This document shows positions 52,570 through 63,033 of a DNA stretch of 64,000 nucleotides, in pieces. The position numbers and the translations under genes are program-made. This DNA is from Syngnathus acus. Taxonomy: Eukaryota; Chordata; Actinopteri; Syngnathiformes; Syngnathidae. Each line of letters starts with the position of its first letter. Positions within the stretch are counted from its first letter, which is position 1. The stretch lies in NCBI RefSeq assembly GCF_901709675.1, contig NC_051095.1, positions 14,337,456 through 14,401,455 on the forward strand, read 5' to 3'. The notes under the pieces are model-generated. The model was not told the origin of the DNA. It saw only the letters and a list, made by a program, of their open reading frames with translations, and did not search any database.

Positions 52570-54560
52570 TGTGTGCAAGTTTTTATATTTTGTGCAGAAA
52601 ATGTGCTTTACTAATACTTGAAAATATTTATTTTAATTTATACTAGATAAGATTTAATTACCATAGTTTATTATATTGAAATCCTAACTGTCATTTGTGT
52701 GCAAAACATGGGTAAAAGTTTTTTGTCTCGAGCCTTCTGCTTGTTTATATGTAAGAAAAGGGGGGTGGTTGATTAAAATCGAATTTACTAGGATACATAA
52801 CAAATCAAAATTGCCCGGTGGGATACACTGCGCTCATCCTTAATCATGGATTTCTTTCGACTCCTATCTTCCATCTTCATTTCATGTGCTTCTTAACTCA
52901 TGGTGAACAAACAATACAAAAGAGCACTTTTGCCCTTTTTCTCTTCCAGCCAATGCTGTTTTTTCTCCAGTTGAGCTATTTTCTATCCTGCGAAATTTGT
53001 TGGGAGTTATTACTCTTCCCGCTGAATTAGGAGCTGTGTTTGCCGCAACTGTAGTTTTGCGATACCCGGGCCATAACTTTTGCCAGGAAGAAATAGCTCC
53101 TCTACTCCCGCATTCCATTTATACGCCATATCTCGTCTCCGTATAGGGAGTTCCATTACTCTGGAGCTCGGCGAGGTGGGAAGAAGATGAGGAAAAGTGT
53201 GCAAGGGAGATGAAAAGAGGTGATAGAAGGTTATGGCACTTGCTAGAGATCCTCTCTCTTTTGACAGCAAGCCAAAACACATTGTGTCGGGCCTAAGATT
53301 TAATCAACTTTATGATGTTGCACCTTCTAAAGCAGCAGATGCAGTGAGGAAGAGAGCGATTCTGAAATAGGAAGTGACAGTGAAATAATCTCCTTAATTC
53401 ATTTGTTTATGAGTAAGTGGTGCATGCTTATTGCAATATTCCCATGCCTCGTCTTGCAATGTTTTCCCATCAGGATTTATCAAGTAAATGAAAAATATAT
53501 ATAGTTTGGACTAAAATATATATTTTTAAAAGCCTTTTATGTGTTATGCTGCCCACAACACATAAAACATATAAATATGTTAGTCTGGCACCCAATACTA
53601 TATTTTGACACAATTTAAACATAGCTTGGGAGTTAATAGACAATATTTTACAAGTTTAAATTTGTTCTATGACAAGCTTTTGAAGGTGCAAGGATTCCGT
53701 ATAATACCAGCATTATAAAAAAAGAAGTGGTTTTTTTTTCTCAAGTGTATTGTAGTATTTTTGTGATCTATGCCTTGAAGGAGGTGTGGCCTAGTGAGCA
53801 GCATCAGGAATCCTGACTCCAACTATTAGCCATTAGCAATTTAGTTCAGTGTGAGCATCTTCTCCATGCTCATTGACAGTGATTTTATTTGTCAGTTTCA
53901 CTTCATCCCATTCAACATTATAAAGTTTAGTTCCAGTTCCACGGGTGGCACCAGCTTCCACATGGCAGCGTGCAATGTTCGAAGCCCAGAAGCAGATGCT
54001 ATCCAGATAATGTGAAACCAAAGCAGCATAATCCTTTCCCAAAATCTCCCTGTTTATGCTGACCACTAAAGGGTAATCCCACTAGGTACTCCACGCAAAG
54101 CGTTTAATGGATGAGTGCCAGCTCTTCTCATGCAGATAAAAGCGTTTTATCATGATGTAACTCTGTGCAATTAGCCGTAGATGACGGGAACAAAAAAGTC
54201 AACATGATAGAAGGAGGGAATCTGGCGGGAGTTCTCTATCGTCCACCATAACATGAAATGACGTCTCATTGGGGGCCTGAGAGGGTTGTAGGTTGACTGT
54301 GCCGGCTTGAGGCCTTTGCCTTGCCTGTTTAGTAATCTTGGCATCCTCTCCTCCTTCTATTACCCTTGTCTTATTCAGAAGCTCTCCCTTGTGGCAGGGA
54401 TCATCATGATATACACGCAAGGATAAACTCGTGTGCTCGCAACACAATTCTTCAAAGCGATGCAGTGAGACTGCTGTGTGGCCCGATTTTCATTACACGT
54501 CTAAGTACCCAATTCAGTTTTTCAACGTATTCGCATGTAGATTTCAAGGGAAGCAAGCAT
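49771..54560. other. DIAPH2 intronic sequence
   Basis: No recognisable exon. It contains the trinucleotide array at 52478-52570. The stretch at 53000-53180 is non-repetitive and GC-balanced. Confidence 0.5.
52478..52570. repeat. (CTA)n microsatellite with an internal (CTG)n block
   Basis: CTA units are interrupted near 52505-52520 by about five CTG units and once by a TTC variant. Total length is about 93 bp. Confidence 0.96.
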
Positions 54561-54708
54561 ATCCTATAGAGGCTTTGCAGTCACGTGGTTTTATCACGTG
54601 ATTTTGTGTTATGCCGCCATCTTGGCGGTCAACTCGTCAGCTCGTTCCTACGTGTTTGTATGGATTGTCTGATTTCTGCGCTACGTTTTCACCGATTTCT
54701 TCCGAATT

Positions 54709-54927
54709 ATGGCTGATTTGCTATTCAACGAAGTTAGGCATTTGGATGAAGACTCCAAGAAACGTCACAGAGAGAAGTTGAACCTTGTTGGCACAACGGA
54801 TCCGTACCTTTTACCGAGAAGCATGCTAAAATCGCCCGAGCATTTTGCAACAGCCGACCTGCCTGAACGCTCATATCCAGATATTTATAATTACCTCGTC
54901 GATTTGTTTTGTAATGGCATTTCATAA
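54709..54927 (+). pseudogene. N-terminal fragment of the YqaJ-type ORF of the ISL2EU-like element
   Basis: A 72-codon frame from ATG 54709 contains TTDPYLLPRSML and YPDIYNYLVDLF, segments I recall from the N-terminus of fish transposon proteins that carry a YqaJ viral-recombinase-type nuclease domain further on. The nuclease domain itself is absent. The frame ends at a TAA soon after the YPDIYNYLV motif, where the full-length protein would continue. It is probably the point where the internal deletion begins. Confidence 0.6.
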
Positions 54928-55283
54928 CTTGACATATTAAAAAACTGAATAGAGTGAAATCATTCAGATACTGTACCTGTCTGTTCAAGTTGCTACCATT
55001 TTTATTATTTGTTTATTTTTGCATGATGCCACATCTGATTGGCTTGAAAACTTAACCAATAAATATAATTCAATATTTACATTGATAACGTTTTCAAGCA
55101 TCATGAAAAAATAAACACAAAATAAAAACGGGGGGGCGAACTGAAGAAATCATCCCATTCCCTGCCTTGCTGCTCTTGCTGCCTTTCTAAAAATGCACCC
55201 AGCATTTTCAACAATCATATTTGTATCATCCCATATTGTATTATTTCACATTTTGTGAAACAAATCAGGGGTGAATAGTTTGT

Positions 55284-55469
55284 TTACATACCTGATATGA
55301 AGTCCTCATTGCATATCCTTGTGTAAATCGTAGGTTTCCATCGTTCACGACGAATATCCGCGATCCATTTATCACGTTTTTTCATGTTCGCCGGAAATCT
55401 ATAGAAGCTAAGATTTGGTTTATCGCCTCGTCTATTGCTACATCCAACAGCACAGCAGGTATCCGGCAT
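55284..55469 (-). pseudogene. THAP-domain first exon of the ISL2EU-like transposase, truncated
   Basis: From ATG at 55469 the frame begins MPDTCCAVGCSNRRGD and continues with SFYRFP, a tryptophan in KWIADIRR, RWKPT and TRICNEDF. The order is that of a THAP zinc finger (C-x-C, FHRFP-like motif, W, P, then C-x2-H). The final ligand position carries Asp in ICNED where the family has His, so zinc binding is doubtful. The reading continues upstream to 55559 without a better start. CAG|GTATGT after ISG (near 55289) is a good splice donor, suggesting that the apparent stop lies in a former intron. Confidence 0.72.
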
Positions 55470-55605
55470 TTTTAAGCTCAAATAGCAGCAGATATAACAA
55501 GAAAGCGTGTGTGAGTCGTTGACCGGCACTGAAAAGTTGACCGCCGAGATGGCCGCCAAGCTAATGTCGGTAGCTTGATGACGTCAGCTGCAAAGCCTCT
55601 ATATA

Positions 55606-56188
55606 AAGGGTGTTTCATAAAGTACGCAGTTTTTTAATTGCGCGGGATTTTTTTGTTTGAAGATTGTCAGCACTGTTCCTATCATTTTCGTTATCTATTA
55701 TCACTCCGATTAGAAGACCATTTGTCGTTTTTCCATTTTGTAGCCATGGAGCGGTTCAGTATCGAGCAACGCATTCTTATTGTGAAAACTCATTACAAAA
55801 ACGGGGAGTGCTACGCAGAGACTGTCCGTAAACTTCGCGCGATCTTTGGACGTGACAATGCCCCGACCGCAACAACAGTTTCGAGGTTGGTACAGAAATT
55901 CGAAGAACCTGGGTCAGTTGCAACCAGAAAATCGCCCGGTCGAAACCGTAATGTTCGAACGCAACAAAACATTGCGGTAGTGCAAGACAGTGTGAATGTG
56001 AGCCCTGTGAATTTCAACGATCGGATGACTGCCTGCAGAGAAAGTGGAGGTGGACATATGCTCGATATCATTTTTCATTATTAAATTGAAGTATATGTTG
56101 AATGAAATTAAATAAAAATTTTGAATTTTGCATCGATTTTGGCTGCTTTATTGCATTTTTAAAAACTGCGTACTTTATGAAACACCCT
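55606..56188 (+). mobile_element. Shortened mariner-like (IS630/Tc family) transposon
   Basis: Terminal inverted repeats of about 28 bp are present: GGGTGTTTCATAAAGTACGC with a following AGTTTTT at the left (55608) and the exact inverse at the right (ending 56187). The flanks are TA-rich, so the exact TA duplication is ambiguous. The element sits only a few bases from the right end of the ISL2EU-like remnant. The 583 bp contain one intact frame with the transposase N-terminus. AATAAA occurs after the stop (about 56111). Confidence 0.82.
55746..56084 (+). pseudogene. Internally deleted mariner-like transposase, HTH domain retained
   Basis: The 112-residue frame starts MERFSIEQRILIVKTHYKNG and continues with a helix-turn-helix region (ETVRKLRAIFGRDNAPTATT, VSRLVQKFEEPGS) and a basic stretch ending SPGRNRNVRTQQNIA. 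This matches the DUF4817-type DNA-binding domain of mariner-like transposases, known to me mainly from arthropods and also reported in fish elements. After about residue 90 the sequence passes to a tail with CRESGGGHMLD, like the extreme C-terminus of the same family. The DDE catalytic core is missing, but the frame remains open across the deletion. Such a product could bind the inverted repeats without catalysis; that is inference. Confidence 0.72.
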
Positions 56189-56191
56189 ATA

Positions 56192-57667
56192 CATCTGTAT
56201 TTACATTTTTAAATAATCTTATCTCCAAAATGCACTAGAATAGTTATGGTGCAAACATTAGGCTGATATAAACACAACAGTTAATGACGATAAATAAACA
56301 AAAAAGACCCAATAAGGAGTACAGTATGTTTTAATGGGCCTGTTGCTTACCTATAATCTGGTTTTTGACACATACCGTATGTTGGGAGTTGTTTGCTTTG
56401 TAGAACAATCCCACAATGCTAACACCTAGGATGCTAACAACCTGAATGCATACATACTGTACGTAATTACCGGAAGTTCTCAATGAACAGCTACTCTACT
56501 AACATGAAACAAAATGAGTAGCCAAAACGTAGAGGTAGTTTGATACAGATTTTACATAATGCGTAGTAGCGGTCGCTACACTAACATACAGCAAGATAGT
56601 AAGACGAGTCCAGTAAGCGAAAATTTCTGCACTTCTTTTGTAATCTCTGTGAGATAGCAGGGAAACGAGGTATCAAGTCAGATAAAAAAGCATCAGGAAT
56701 GATTCAAAAATCTTAAGGCTCTAAGATTTTGTAGTAGAATGTCGGCTTTAGAATAGAGCTCGCCTCCTTTGTGCGAACGTGAAGTGTGTATGTGCTCGAA
56801 GTGTACAATTGAGTCCAAGCAACCTGAGGATTTGAAAAGAAAAAAGTCAACTGAGAAGCTCTCACAGAGTTTTTGTCACTTTTTATAAAGGCCTTTGACA
56901 AAAGCCTCTTTGTGTACTTCAACTCTTCATCTGTAAATGCACAACTAGTAGGCTACCATGCATGCCTTTGACTACTACTTAAGGAATATTTATGACCGGA
57001 TTGAATAAAATTCAAGCATTTTTGCAGTTCATTTGCCAACTGTAGTTTTGTCAATTGAAGCTGCACTTTTAACGATTTTGCATTAAATTCAATTACATGA
57101 CCTCTGCAAATACTGCACTTGAATAGTGTCGCACCTCAAACCGACACCTTTTTTCTGACATTAGTAAATTTAAAATGGTCCGTTGAATACTACAACCACA
57201 TATGACTGATACCAACATGGAAAACAGACATGAAGTTTATGGTGAAGTGTAAAGCGTGCTGCATTATTTTCTATAATGGCCCGGTAGAATTTCTATTATT
57301 CATTCATTCTAGTGGCCCCTGCCATCACCCATACCTACAAGTTAATTCCTTACCTCTAAATGACACCTGATACTCTTTGCGGTTTATGGTGCAGTCTAAA
57401 CAAAGTCCCAGTATATTTCAGCACTGACCCGGAAAAAAAATATTTTATTCACAGTATTAGTTGTACAAAATACAAGTGTCCCCTGATTTAATGCCCTACC
57501 TCCAAGAGATGGTCAGTAGTCTGTGAAGTTTATCCCACTCCTCCCACACACAAACACACCCAATTCTGGTAAATTTATCGGTAACTCATAAAATAACATG
57601 CTTACATTTTGAAGTTCATCAGTGTCTGTATTTTGTTGTGATTTCACTTCTTACAGTTGTTTTTACA
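56192..57667. other. DIAPH2 intronic sequence
   Basis: No exon or element recognised. Confidence 0.55.
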
Positions 57668-58000
57668 TGTCCGCCTCACAGTTCAGAGGGTGCGTGTTTG
57701 ATTTAATCTCCGGCTCGCCCTGTGTGGAGTTTGCATGTTCTCCCCGTGCCTGCGTGGGCTTTTTCCGGGTACTCCGGTTTCCTTCCGTATCCCAAAAATG
57801 TGCTTGGTAGGCCTATTGGGAACTTCAAATTGCCCCTCGGTGTGAGTGCGAGTGCGGATGTTTGTTCGTCTCTATGTGCCCTGCGATTGGCTGGCAACTG
57901 GTTCAGGGTGTTCCCCACCTACTGCCCGATGACTGCTGGGATAGGCTCCAGCATGCCCGCGACCCCCGTGGGGACAAGTGGTATAGAAAAAAAGGATGTA
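57668..58000 (+). mobile_element. tRNA-derived SINE, family B, copy 6
   Basis: It starts inside the tRNA-like head (GTCCGCCTCACAGTTCAGAG) with a degraded B box and runs through the complete body to GGGGACAAGTGGTATAGAAA. The 3' end passes directly into a long GGAT/ATGG array. No target duplication was clear. Confidence 0.85.
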
Positions 58001-58212
58001 TGGATGGATGTATGGATGTATGGATGTATGTATGTATGTATGGATGGATGGATGGATGGATGGATGGATGGATGGATGGATGGATGGATGGATGGATGGA
58101 TGGATGGATGGATGGATGGATGGATGGATGGATGGATGGATGGATGGATGGATGGATGGATGGATGGATGGATGGATGGATGGATGGATGGATGGATGGA
58201 TGGATGGATGGA
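58000..58212. repeat. (GGAT)n array grown from the SINE tail
   Basis: About 50 tetranucleotide units, first GTAT/GGAT mixtures and then pure GGAT from about 58040. The family B SINE normally ends in only a few ATGG units, so this is an expansion of its tail. Frames here read GWMD or SIHP repeats and are artefacts. Confidence 0.97.
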
Positions 58213-59339
58213 AAGTTCCTCACTTGCAAATAAACATGACAGAGTAATCTCCTTTCCTTGTGCTTCATTGTTTACCATCCTTTTTGTGTGTTTTATTGAT
58301 GCTTTGGAAAGCAAGTCATTCTCCTCCTGTGGACATCATGGTGACTGTGTTGATGAGCAGTGATGATGTTTGTCCATGCACGGCTAAGTCACTGATCTGT
58401 CTTCTTTCTCTCCTCCTGTGCACCATCTGCATGTTGGGAAGATGGAAAACAAACAGGAAGCACTTCTGTTGTGTGTATTAGTGTGCGTGAAGATATCACT
58501 CTGCTCATTACCTGACGTGATAGAAGTGTGCCCAGTCTGGGATGGCTGGCACCCTTCTGTTGGCACTCTCACCATGATGGCTCGTCAGCTCCAGGAACTT
58601 CCTACTTGTGTCCAGCAACGTGCATTTGCGAAACGGATGGGGAGCGGCTGGCATTGTCCACAGGCGTGCATGCTTGGAGAACCCAGTGCTTGATTATTCT
58701 GATTTGGCCAAATCTGAGCATGAATTATAAATAGTGGGGTATAGTGTGAATCAACCTGAACCTTGGAACTACAACACAAATCCTTCAATACAATTCCAGC
58801 AAATAACAATTCTATATCTGGAAATATCGAGCTTCAAATTTGCTTCATGAATCAGTTCTTTTATTTGTTCGTTATTGTTGACTCTTCTAAATGACTCTGT
58901 TGGTTTAGAATATGTGGTTTGAGAAAATGACAAGTCTATACTTTCTACCCAATGTTGAACAGACAATGCCATCTAGAGGAGTCAAACTGGTTTGGTTTTT
59001 AGCCATCATTACAAGGAACTGTTTGTTCTATTTACAAATTCACTTTTCTGTGGAACCTAGTTTTGAAATCAACTACACCTCACTGATTCTTGTTTTTTGT
59101 GCTTTTTCCCTAATATGCCACAAAATGGCTCCAAAGCCCTGACCTACAGGAAACTCTTCTCATCCGATCGAATAGGCTTTTACACTACTGTATCTCATAA
59201 TGTTTCGTATTAAATGATGTGTTAAATGTTGCCCATTCAGCTCACTTTGCATCTGCATGTGAGCACTTGTTCTGTCTGCATAATGAGGACACAAAGGCTC
59301 CACTCTATGGTTCTAATTTGTTTTCCTTCTTCTGCTCAG
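58213..59339. other. diaph2: 3' end of the large DIAPH2 intron
   Basis: Non-repetitive intronic DNA up to the polypyrimidine tract and CAG that precede the last coding exon. No other exon seen. Confidence 0.6.
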
Positions 59340-59404
59340 ACAACCGGCGCGCAGTCCTCGAAAGGTCCCGCTCGCGCCACAACACGAACCACCAAGGCCG
59401 ATGA
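59340..59404 (+). CDS. diaph2: DIAPH2 last coding exon with C-terminal tail and stop
   Basis: The acceptor TTCCTTCTTCTGCTCAG ends at 59339. With one base carried from the DAD exon, the first codon is GAC and the reading is DNRRAVLERSRSRH followed by NTNHQGR and TGA (59402-59404). The motif DNRRxPLERSRSRHN is what I recall from the C-terminus of vertebrate DIAPH2; DIAPH1 and DIAPH3 have unrelated tails. This places the end of the gene here and supports the + strand assignment. The basic Arg/Ser tail follows the DAD and may aid its contact with the acidic DID surface or membrane, which is inference. The alternative exon at 13860-13925 would be inserted directly before this one. Confidence 0.9.
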
Positions 59405-60101
59405 TGGACCCCACCTCACAGGCTTGCCACATGAGCGCCAAAAATCACCCGGATGACTTCCCAACAACCCTGTCACTGTGTCGCAAAAAAGCAGCATCAA
59501 GTCATTCATGCCTTAGACATTTTCTGCTAGTCTTAAAAAATACTGTATTGTCCTCTTTCCAATCATAGGAAAAAATATGTTTTAAGGCTAATGGTGCTAC
59601 ACGCCGCTTATGAAAACACTTCCACCAAGGACAACAGCATCAGCATGTCAAAGAAGACTGACTGCTTTTAACAAAACGCCCCATGGCTTTTTAAAAGGAA
59701 TTTCAACAGCCAAGTTGGAAGAAGCTGTAAACAGACAAACACAAGATACTGACTGCAAACTGTGAGAGTCTGAGTTATCCCGCAAAGCTACCAGAGTTGG
59801 CCACTGCCCACTCTGATACTTCATAGCATGTGACACAGTTTTAGTTTGACGACATACATTATATTTTTTACTTTGCTGTTTACTTTGGCTTGACACATTC
59901 CTTTCAACCCCATTTTATCAAGTCAGTTTTATGGTAGAGTATTCATGTGAGGTTGTACGGTAATTGCCATAGCCTGCCAAGTGTGTGTGATTGCTTTAAA
60001 GCCCCCTTTTGCAATACGCTGTATTTTTGGTTCCTTCTGGTGCTGGGAAAGGAAAGTGTTTGGATGCCGCGAGTGTGAATACAGTGAACACCATTTAATA
60101 C
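59405..60101 (+). other. diaph2: Probable DIAPH2 3' untranslated region
   Basis: About 700 bp of single-copy-looking sequence follow the stop before the next SINE. No canonical AATAAA is present in this part; the nearest resemblance is AATACA near 60096. ATTAAA appears only at about 61619, beyond the SINE. The true transcript end cannot be fixed from sequence. Confidence 0.5.
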
Positions 60102-60402
60102 AAAGTTAAAGTTAAAGTCCCAATGATCGTCACACACACATCTGGGTGTGGTGAAATTTGTCCTCTGCATTTAACCCATCCCCGTGTGATTTTAATCCAT
60201 CCCCTGGGGGAGAGGGGAGCAGTGAGCAGCAGCGGTGCCGCGCTCGGGAATCAGTTGGTGATCTAACCCCCCAATTCCAACCCTTAATGCTGAGTGCCAA
60301 GCAGGGAGGCAATGGGTCCCATTTTTATAGTCTTTGGTATGACCCGGCCGGGGTTTGAACCCACAACCTTCCAGTCTCAGGGCGGACACTCTACCACTAG
60401 GC
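60102..60402 (-). mobile_element. tRNA-derived SINE, family A, copy 3
   Basis: It is almost identical to copy 1, with the B box GGTTCAAACCC intact. The outermost head bases (CAGCTCAGTGG) are missing, so the 5' end is slightly truncated at 60402. The tail on the - strand is (AACTTT)n. It lies 0.7 kb past the DIAPH2 stop, possibly inside the 3' UTR in antisense orientation. Confidence 0.88.
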
Positions 60403-60515
60403 ATACATGTACATACATGACCTGCTCATAGTCGGTGAAAATGTTCAATATAGTTCAGTTCAAGAAGTGAGACTCATACGTACATTCATATACTCTCTCT
60501 CTCTCTCTCTTCACA

Positions 60516-60562
<47 letters not shown>

Positions 60563-61626
60563 GTATATATATATAGTTACGTTCAAAAAGTGAGTCTCAT
60601 ACACTTACCACACACTAAATGAATTATTTCAGGATTTTATTTTATTTGTTTATTTTGGCATGTACACAATCATCATCTCATGTGCTGTTTTCACCTGTCT
60701 TGTACCTGGCTTTAAAAATCGAACAACATCAATAGAGAGTAGGACCCTGATAACTAGTGTTGATACCGTGTAGTGGAAAATGGGCTTGTTCATTTGCTCA
60801 TGCTCATGTTTGATACATTTTAAGGCCATTACCATTTTGATAAGTTTCCCTCACAAACCAGTAAAAGTTGCTCGCTGAAGTCAGTGTTTTAATTACTCCT
60901 AAGTGCTCCACCAGTAGATTTTTTTTAAAAGTTTTATTCATCTATATATCAGAGGAAGGACATTATTGACATTTGATGCTTTGAGAAGTGGTGGTCTTAC
61001 AGTGCAACCATAATAACACAATATTTTCATTTGAAACGTTCATTTCCTCCTTGAAAGAGTACCAGTACATTCTAACAATGCCTGGTTAGTTAAGTTTCTA
61101 AACAGCCTGCATCTCATACCACTGAACAAAATGCATCATGTTTTTAGGGCAATTGGGAGCCACTGGGCATATTTTATGCATACATTTGAAACAAGGTGAA
61201 GGGGAAAAAATATGTAAAATATGCAAAATCGGAAAAATCTACAGAGGAAATCGGCGTCCGTGACAGCAAATTAGAGCGAGCTTTTCCTGGTGGGCTCTCT
61301 GTCGCAGCCGCCTCTCAGTAGCATCTCTCAGCTAATGAAGTTTTAAACATTCAAACAAACACCCATCCCATGCTTGTTTGTGTTCAAAACAGTGGAAAAG
61401 TTGCCTGGAGCTTTGCGGTCACAGTTCAGGAATGGAGCCTCCACCGCATATTCATGTATTCATGCCTGGGGTGGCGCGGTCCACTCGTTCGCTGCCCTCA
61501 ACTTTAAGCAGATGCTGCCAAAAACAAGCAATGAGGCCACAACCAGAATCAAGATGCTGCTTGTCTTAGCCAGTGAGCCTCCAACCATCATCGCACTTAA
61601 AATATGGCTCTTGCAACCATTAAATA

Positions 61627-61633
<7 letters not shown>
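60403..61633. other. Downstream sequence with CT/TA microsatellite
   Basis: It holds the compound (CT)n-(TA)n tract at 60493-60575, flanked by two copies of GTTCAAAAAGTGAGTCTCAT-like sequence (about 60457-60482 and 60580-60605). No gene seen. Confidence 0.55.
60493..60575. repeat. Compound (CT)n-(TA)n microsatellite
   Basis: CT units with a short CACA interruption are followed by TA units. A direct repeat of about 25 bp containing AGTGAGACTCATAC or AGTGAGTCTCATAC borders it. Confidence 0.94.
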
Positions 61634-61676
<43 letters not shown>

Positions 61677-61715
61677 GTACCTGTATATATACGTATATAT
61701 ATATATGTATATATA
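61634..61715. repeat. (TA)n microsatellite with CGTA interruptions
   Basis: TA units with ACGTAC interruptions run directly into the left TA of the MITE at 61716, consistent with TA-targeted insertion into the repeat. Confidence 0.93.
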
Positions 61716-62127
61716 CCGTATTTTCCGGACTATAAGGCGCACCGGACTATAAGGCGCACCTTCAATGAATGGCCCATTTTAAAACTTCGTCCTTATATAA
61801 GGCGCACCGGACTATAAGGCGCACCATTAATGCATCATGTCAGATTTTTAATCCAAATCAAATCATTCTCCATTTTATCTTTTTTATTTCAACTTCAGAC
61901 GCAGCTATTTACTTTATAATCACAAAATAATGATCTATAGTCTTTTTGATTCATGATTCATAGTCTTCAGCGGGCCACTTATGATTGATTTCATGACACA
62001 GTGCTTCGGGCCAGTTTAAATTTAGGAATTTGGTCCATATATAAGGCGCACCGGACTATAAGGCGCATTGTCGGCTTTTGAGAAAATCTTAGGTTTTTAG
62101 GTGCGCCTTATAGTCCAGAAAATACGG
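61716..62127. mobile_element. TA-flanked MITE, uninterrupted copy
   Basis: The same terminal inverted repeats and subterminal GGACTATAAGGCGCACC motifs as at 1522-2245 are present, in opposite orientation, with TA at 61714-61715 and 62128-62129. It lacks the SINE and shows the pre-insertion sequence. It has no coding capacity. Confidence 0.85.
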
Positions 62128-62222
62128 TACGTGCATTTACATTTGGGTTTACATCTAAATCCAGTGCTATCTCTGAGTATGACCACAAAAAACAAATAAT
62201 TTATGTTAACATAATTTCAATA

Positions 62223-62775
62223 CAGTGGTACCTTGAAGTATTACCCCCCCTAAAAAAACAAACATAATTGAGATGAATTACAGTACCACTCAAAATTCTG
62301 GAAGGCTTTTCTTATATGATTAGATTAGAAAGAGTCATTTGAAGTCATCAAAATAATCATTCATTCCAAAAGCTTAACTGCCAGCACTTGAAAAACAATT
62401 AATTGTACAGGAATTGTTTTAAGTGACATTAATTCACCATTTCTAACATCGAACCTGGGTCAGTTTCAAACAATAAAACACTCTGAACCATCATTCACAC
62501 AAGTATTACATGACATTAATGTAATGGTGAAACTTGCACAAAAATATTGTTGCGGCTTGCTTGCTAGCACAAGAACCTAACGTGAACTAAGTGCTCCTTT
62601 TCTTGATCAAGACAGATAGACTCAATAACACATTTAAAGACAAAGCCAAAAGGAGATGTTTCTTTATTAAAGTTGAAGCTGCCAAAATTGGTTGAAATTT
62701 GGGGCACATTTTTCACCCAAATTTTGGTCAATGTCAGAATTGAAAAACTTCTGTTCAGACCTCAAGGTACCACAG
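62223..62775. mobile_element. MITE with CAGTGGTACCTTGA ends
   Basis: The left end CAGTGGTACCTTGAAG and the right end CTCAAGGTACCACAG form an inverted repeat with one mismatch near the tip. TA flanks both sides (62221-62222 and 62776-62777). The interior is AT-rich without any frame. It is probably Tc1/mariner-type by the TA duplication. Confidence 0.72.
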
Positions 62776-62782
62776 TAATCAG

Positions 62783-63025
62783 TAGGGGTGTAAAGGTACA
62801 TGGCAAAAATATTGAACCGTTTGGTCCGCTCAGCACAGGACAAAATTAAATTAAATCATTGCCAGATTTTAAAAAAAACTTCTGAAAAGAAAAATAAACC
62901 AATACTTTGATAGAAAAAAGTGTTTTCTGTATGCACAAAAGGTGTACCGAAACTGTACCAAAAAACATAACACAAAAAACGATGTATGAAGCGTACAGTG
63001 GGTTATCTGTACCGTTGCACCCCTA
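62783..63025. mobile_element. Small hAT-type MITE
   Basis: The ends TAGGGGTGTAAAGGTACA and TGTACCGTTGCACCCCTA are an imperfect inverted repeat, and the flanks GTAATCAG (62775-62782) and GAAATCAG (63026-63033) agree at 7 of 8 positions, an aged 8-bp target duplication. At 243 bp it is non-autonomous. The left flank overlaps the end of the preceding MITE by one base. Confidence 0.75.
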
Positions 63026-63033
63026 GAAATCAG

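Larger units (their letters stand above)
54568..55600. mobile_element. Internally deleted ISL2EU-like DNA transposon
   Basis: The ends read AGAGGCTTTGCAG (54568) and the inverse CTGCAAAGCCTCT (to 55600), each followed outward by AT, which fits a 2-bp AT target duplication. From the left end a + strand gene starts (YqaJ-type N-terminus); from the right end a - strand gene starts (THAP domain). From memory, ISL2EU elements of fish and invertebrates carry a THAP-bearing transposase and a YqaJ-type nuclease, so this 1,033-bp copy keeps both gene starts and has lost the middle. It cannot supply transposase itself. Confidence 0.72.

Noticed and set aside
57722-58363. Frame of 213 codons with GWMD repeats, and SIHP repeats on the other strand
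   Set aside because: A SINE running into a (GGAT)n array; all frames are open by composition.
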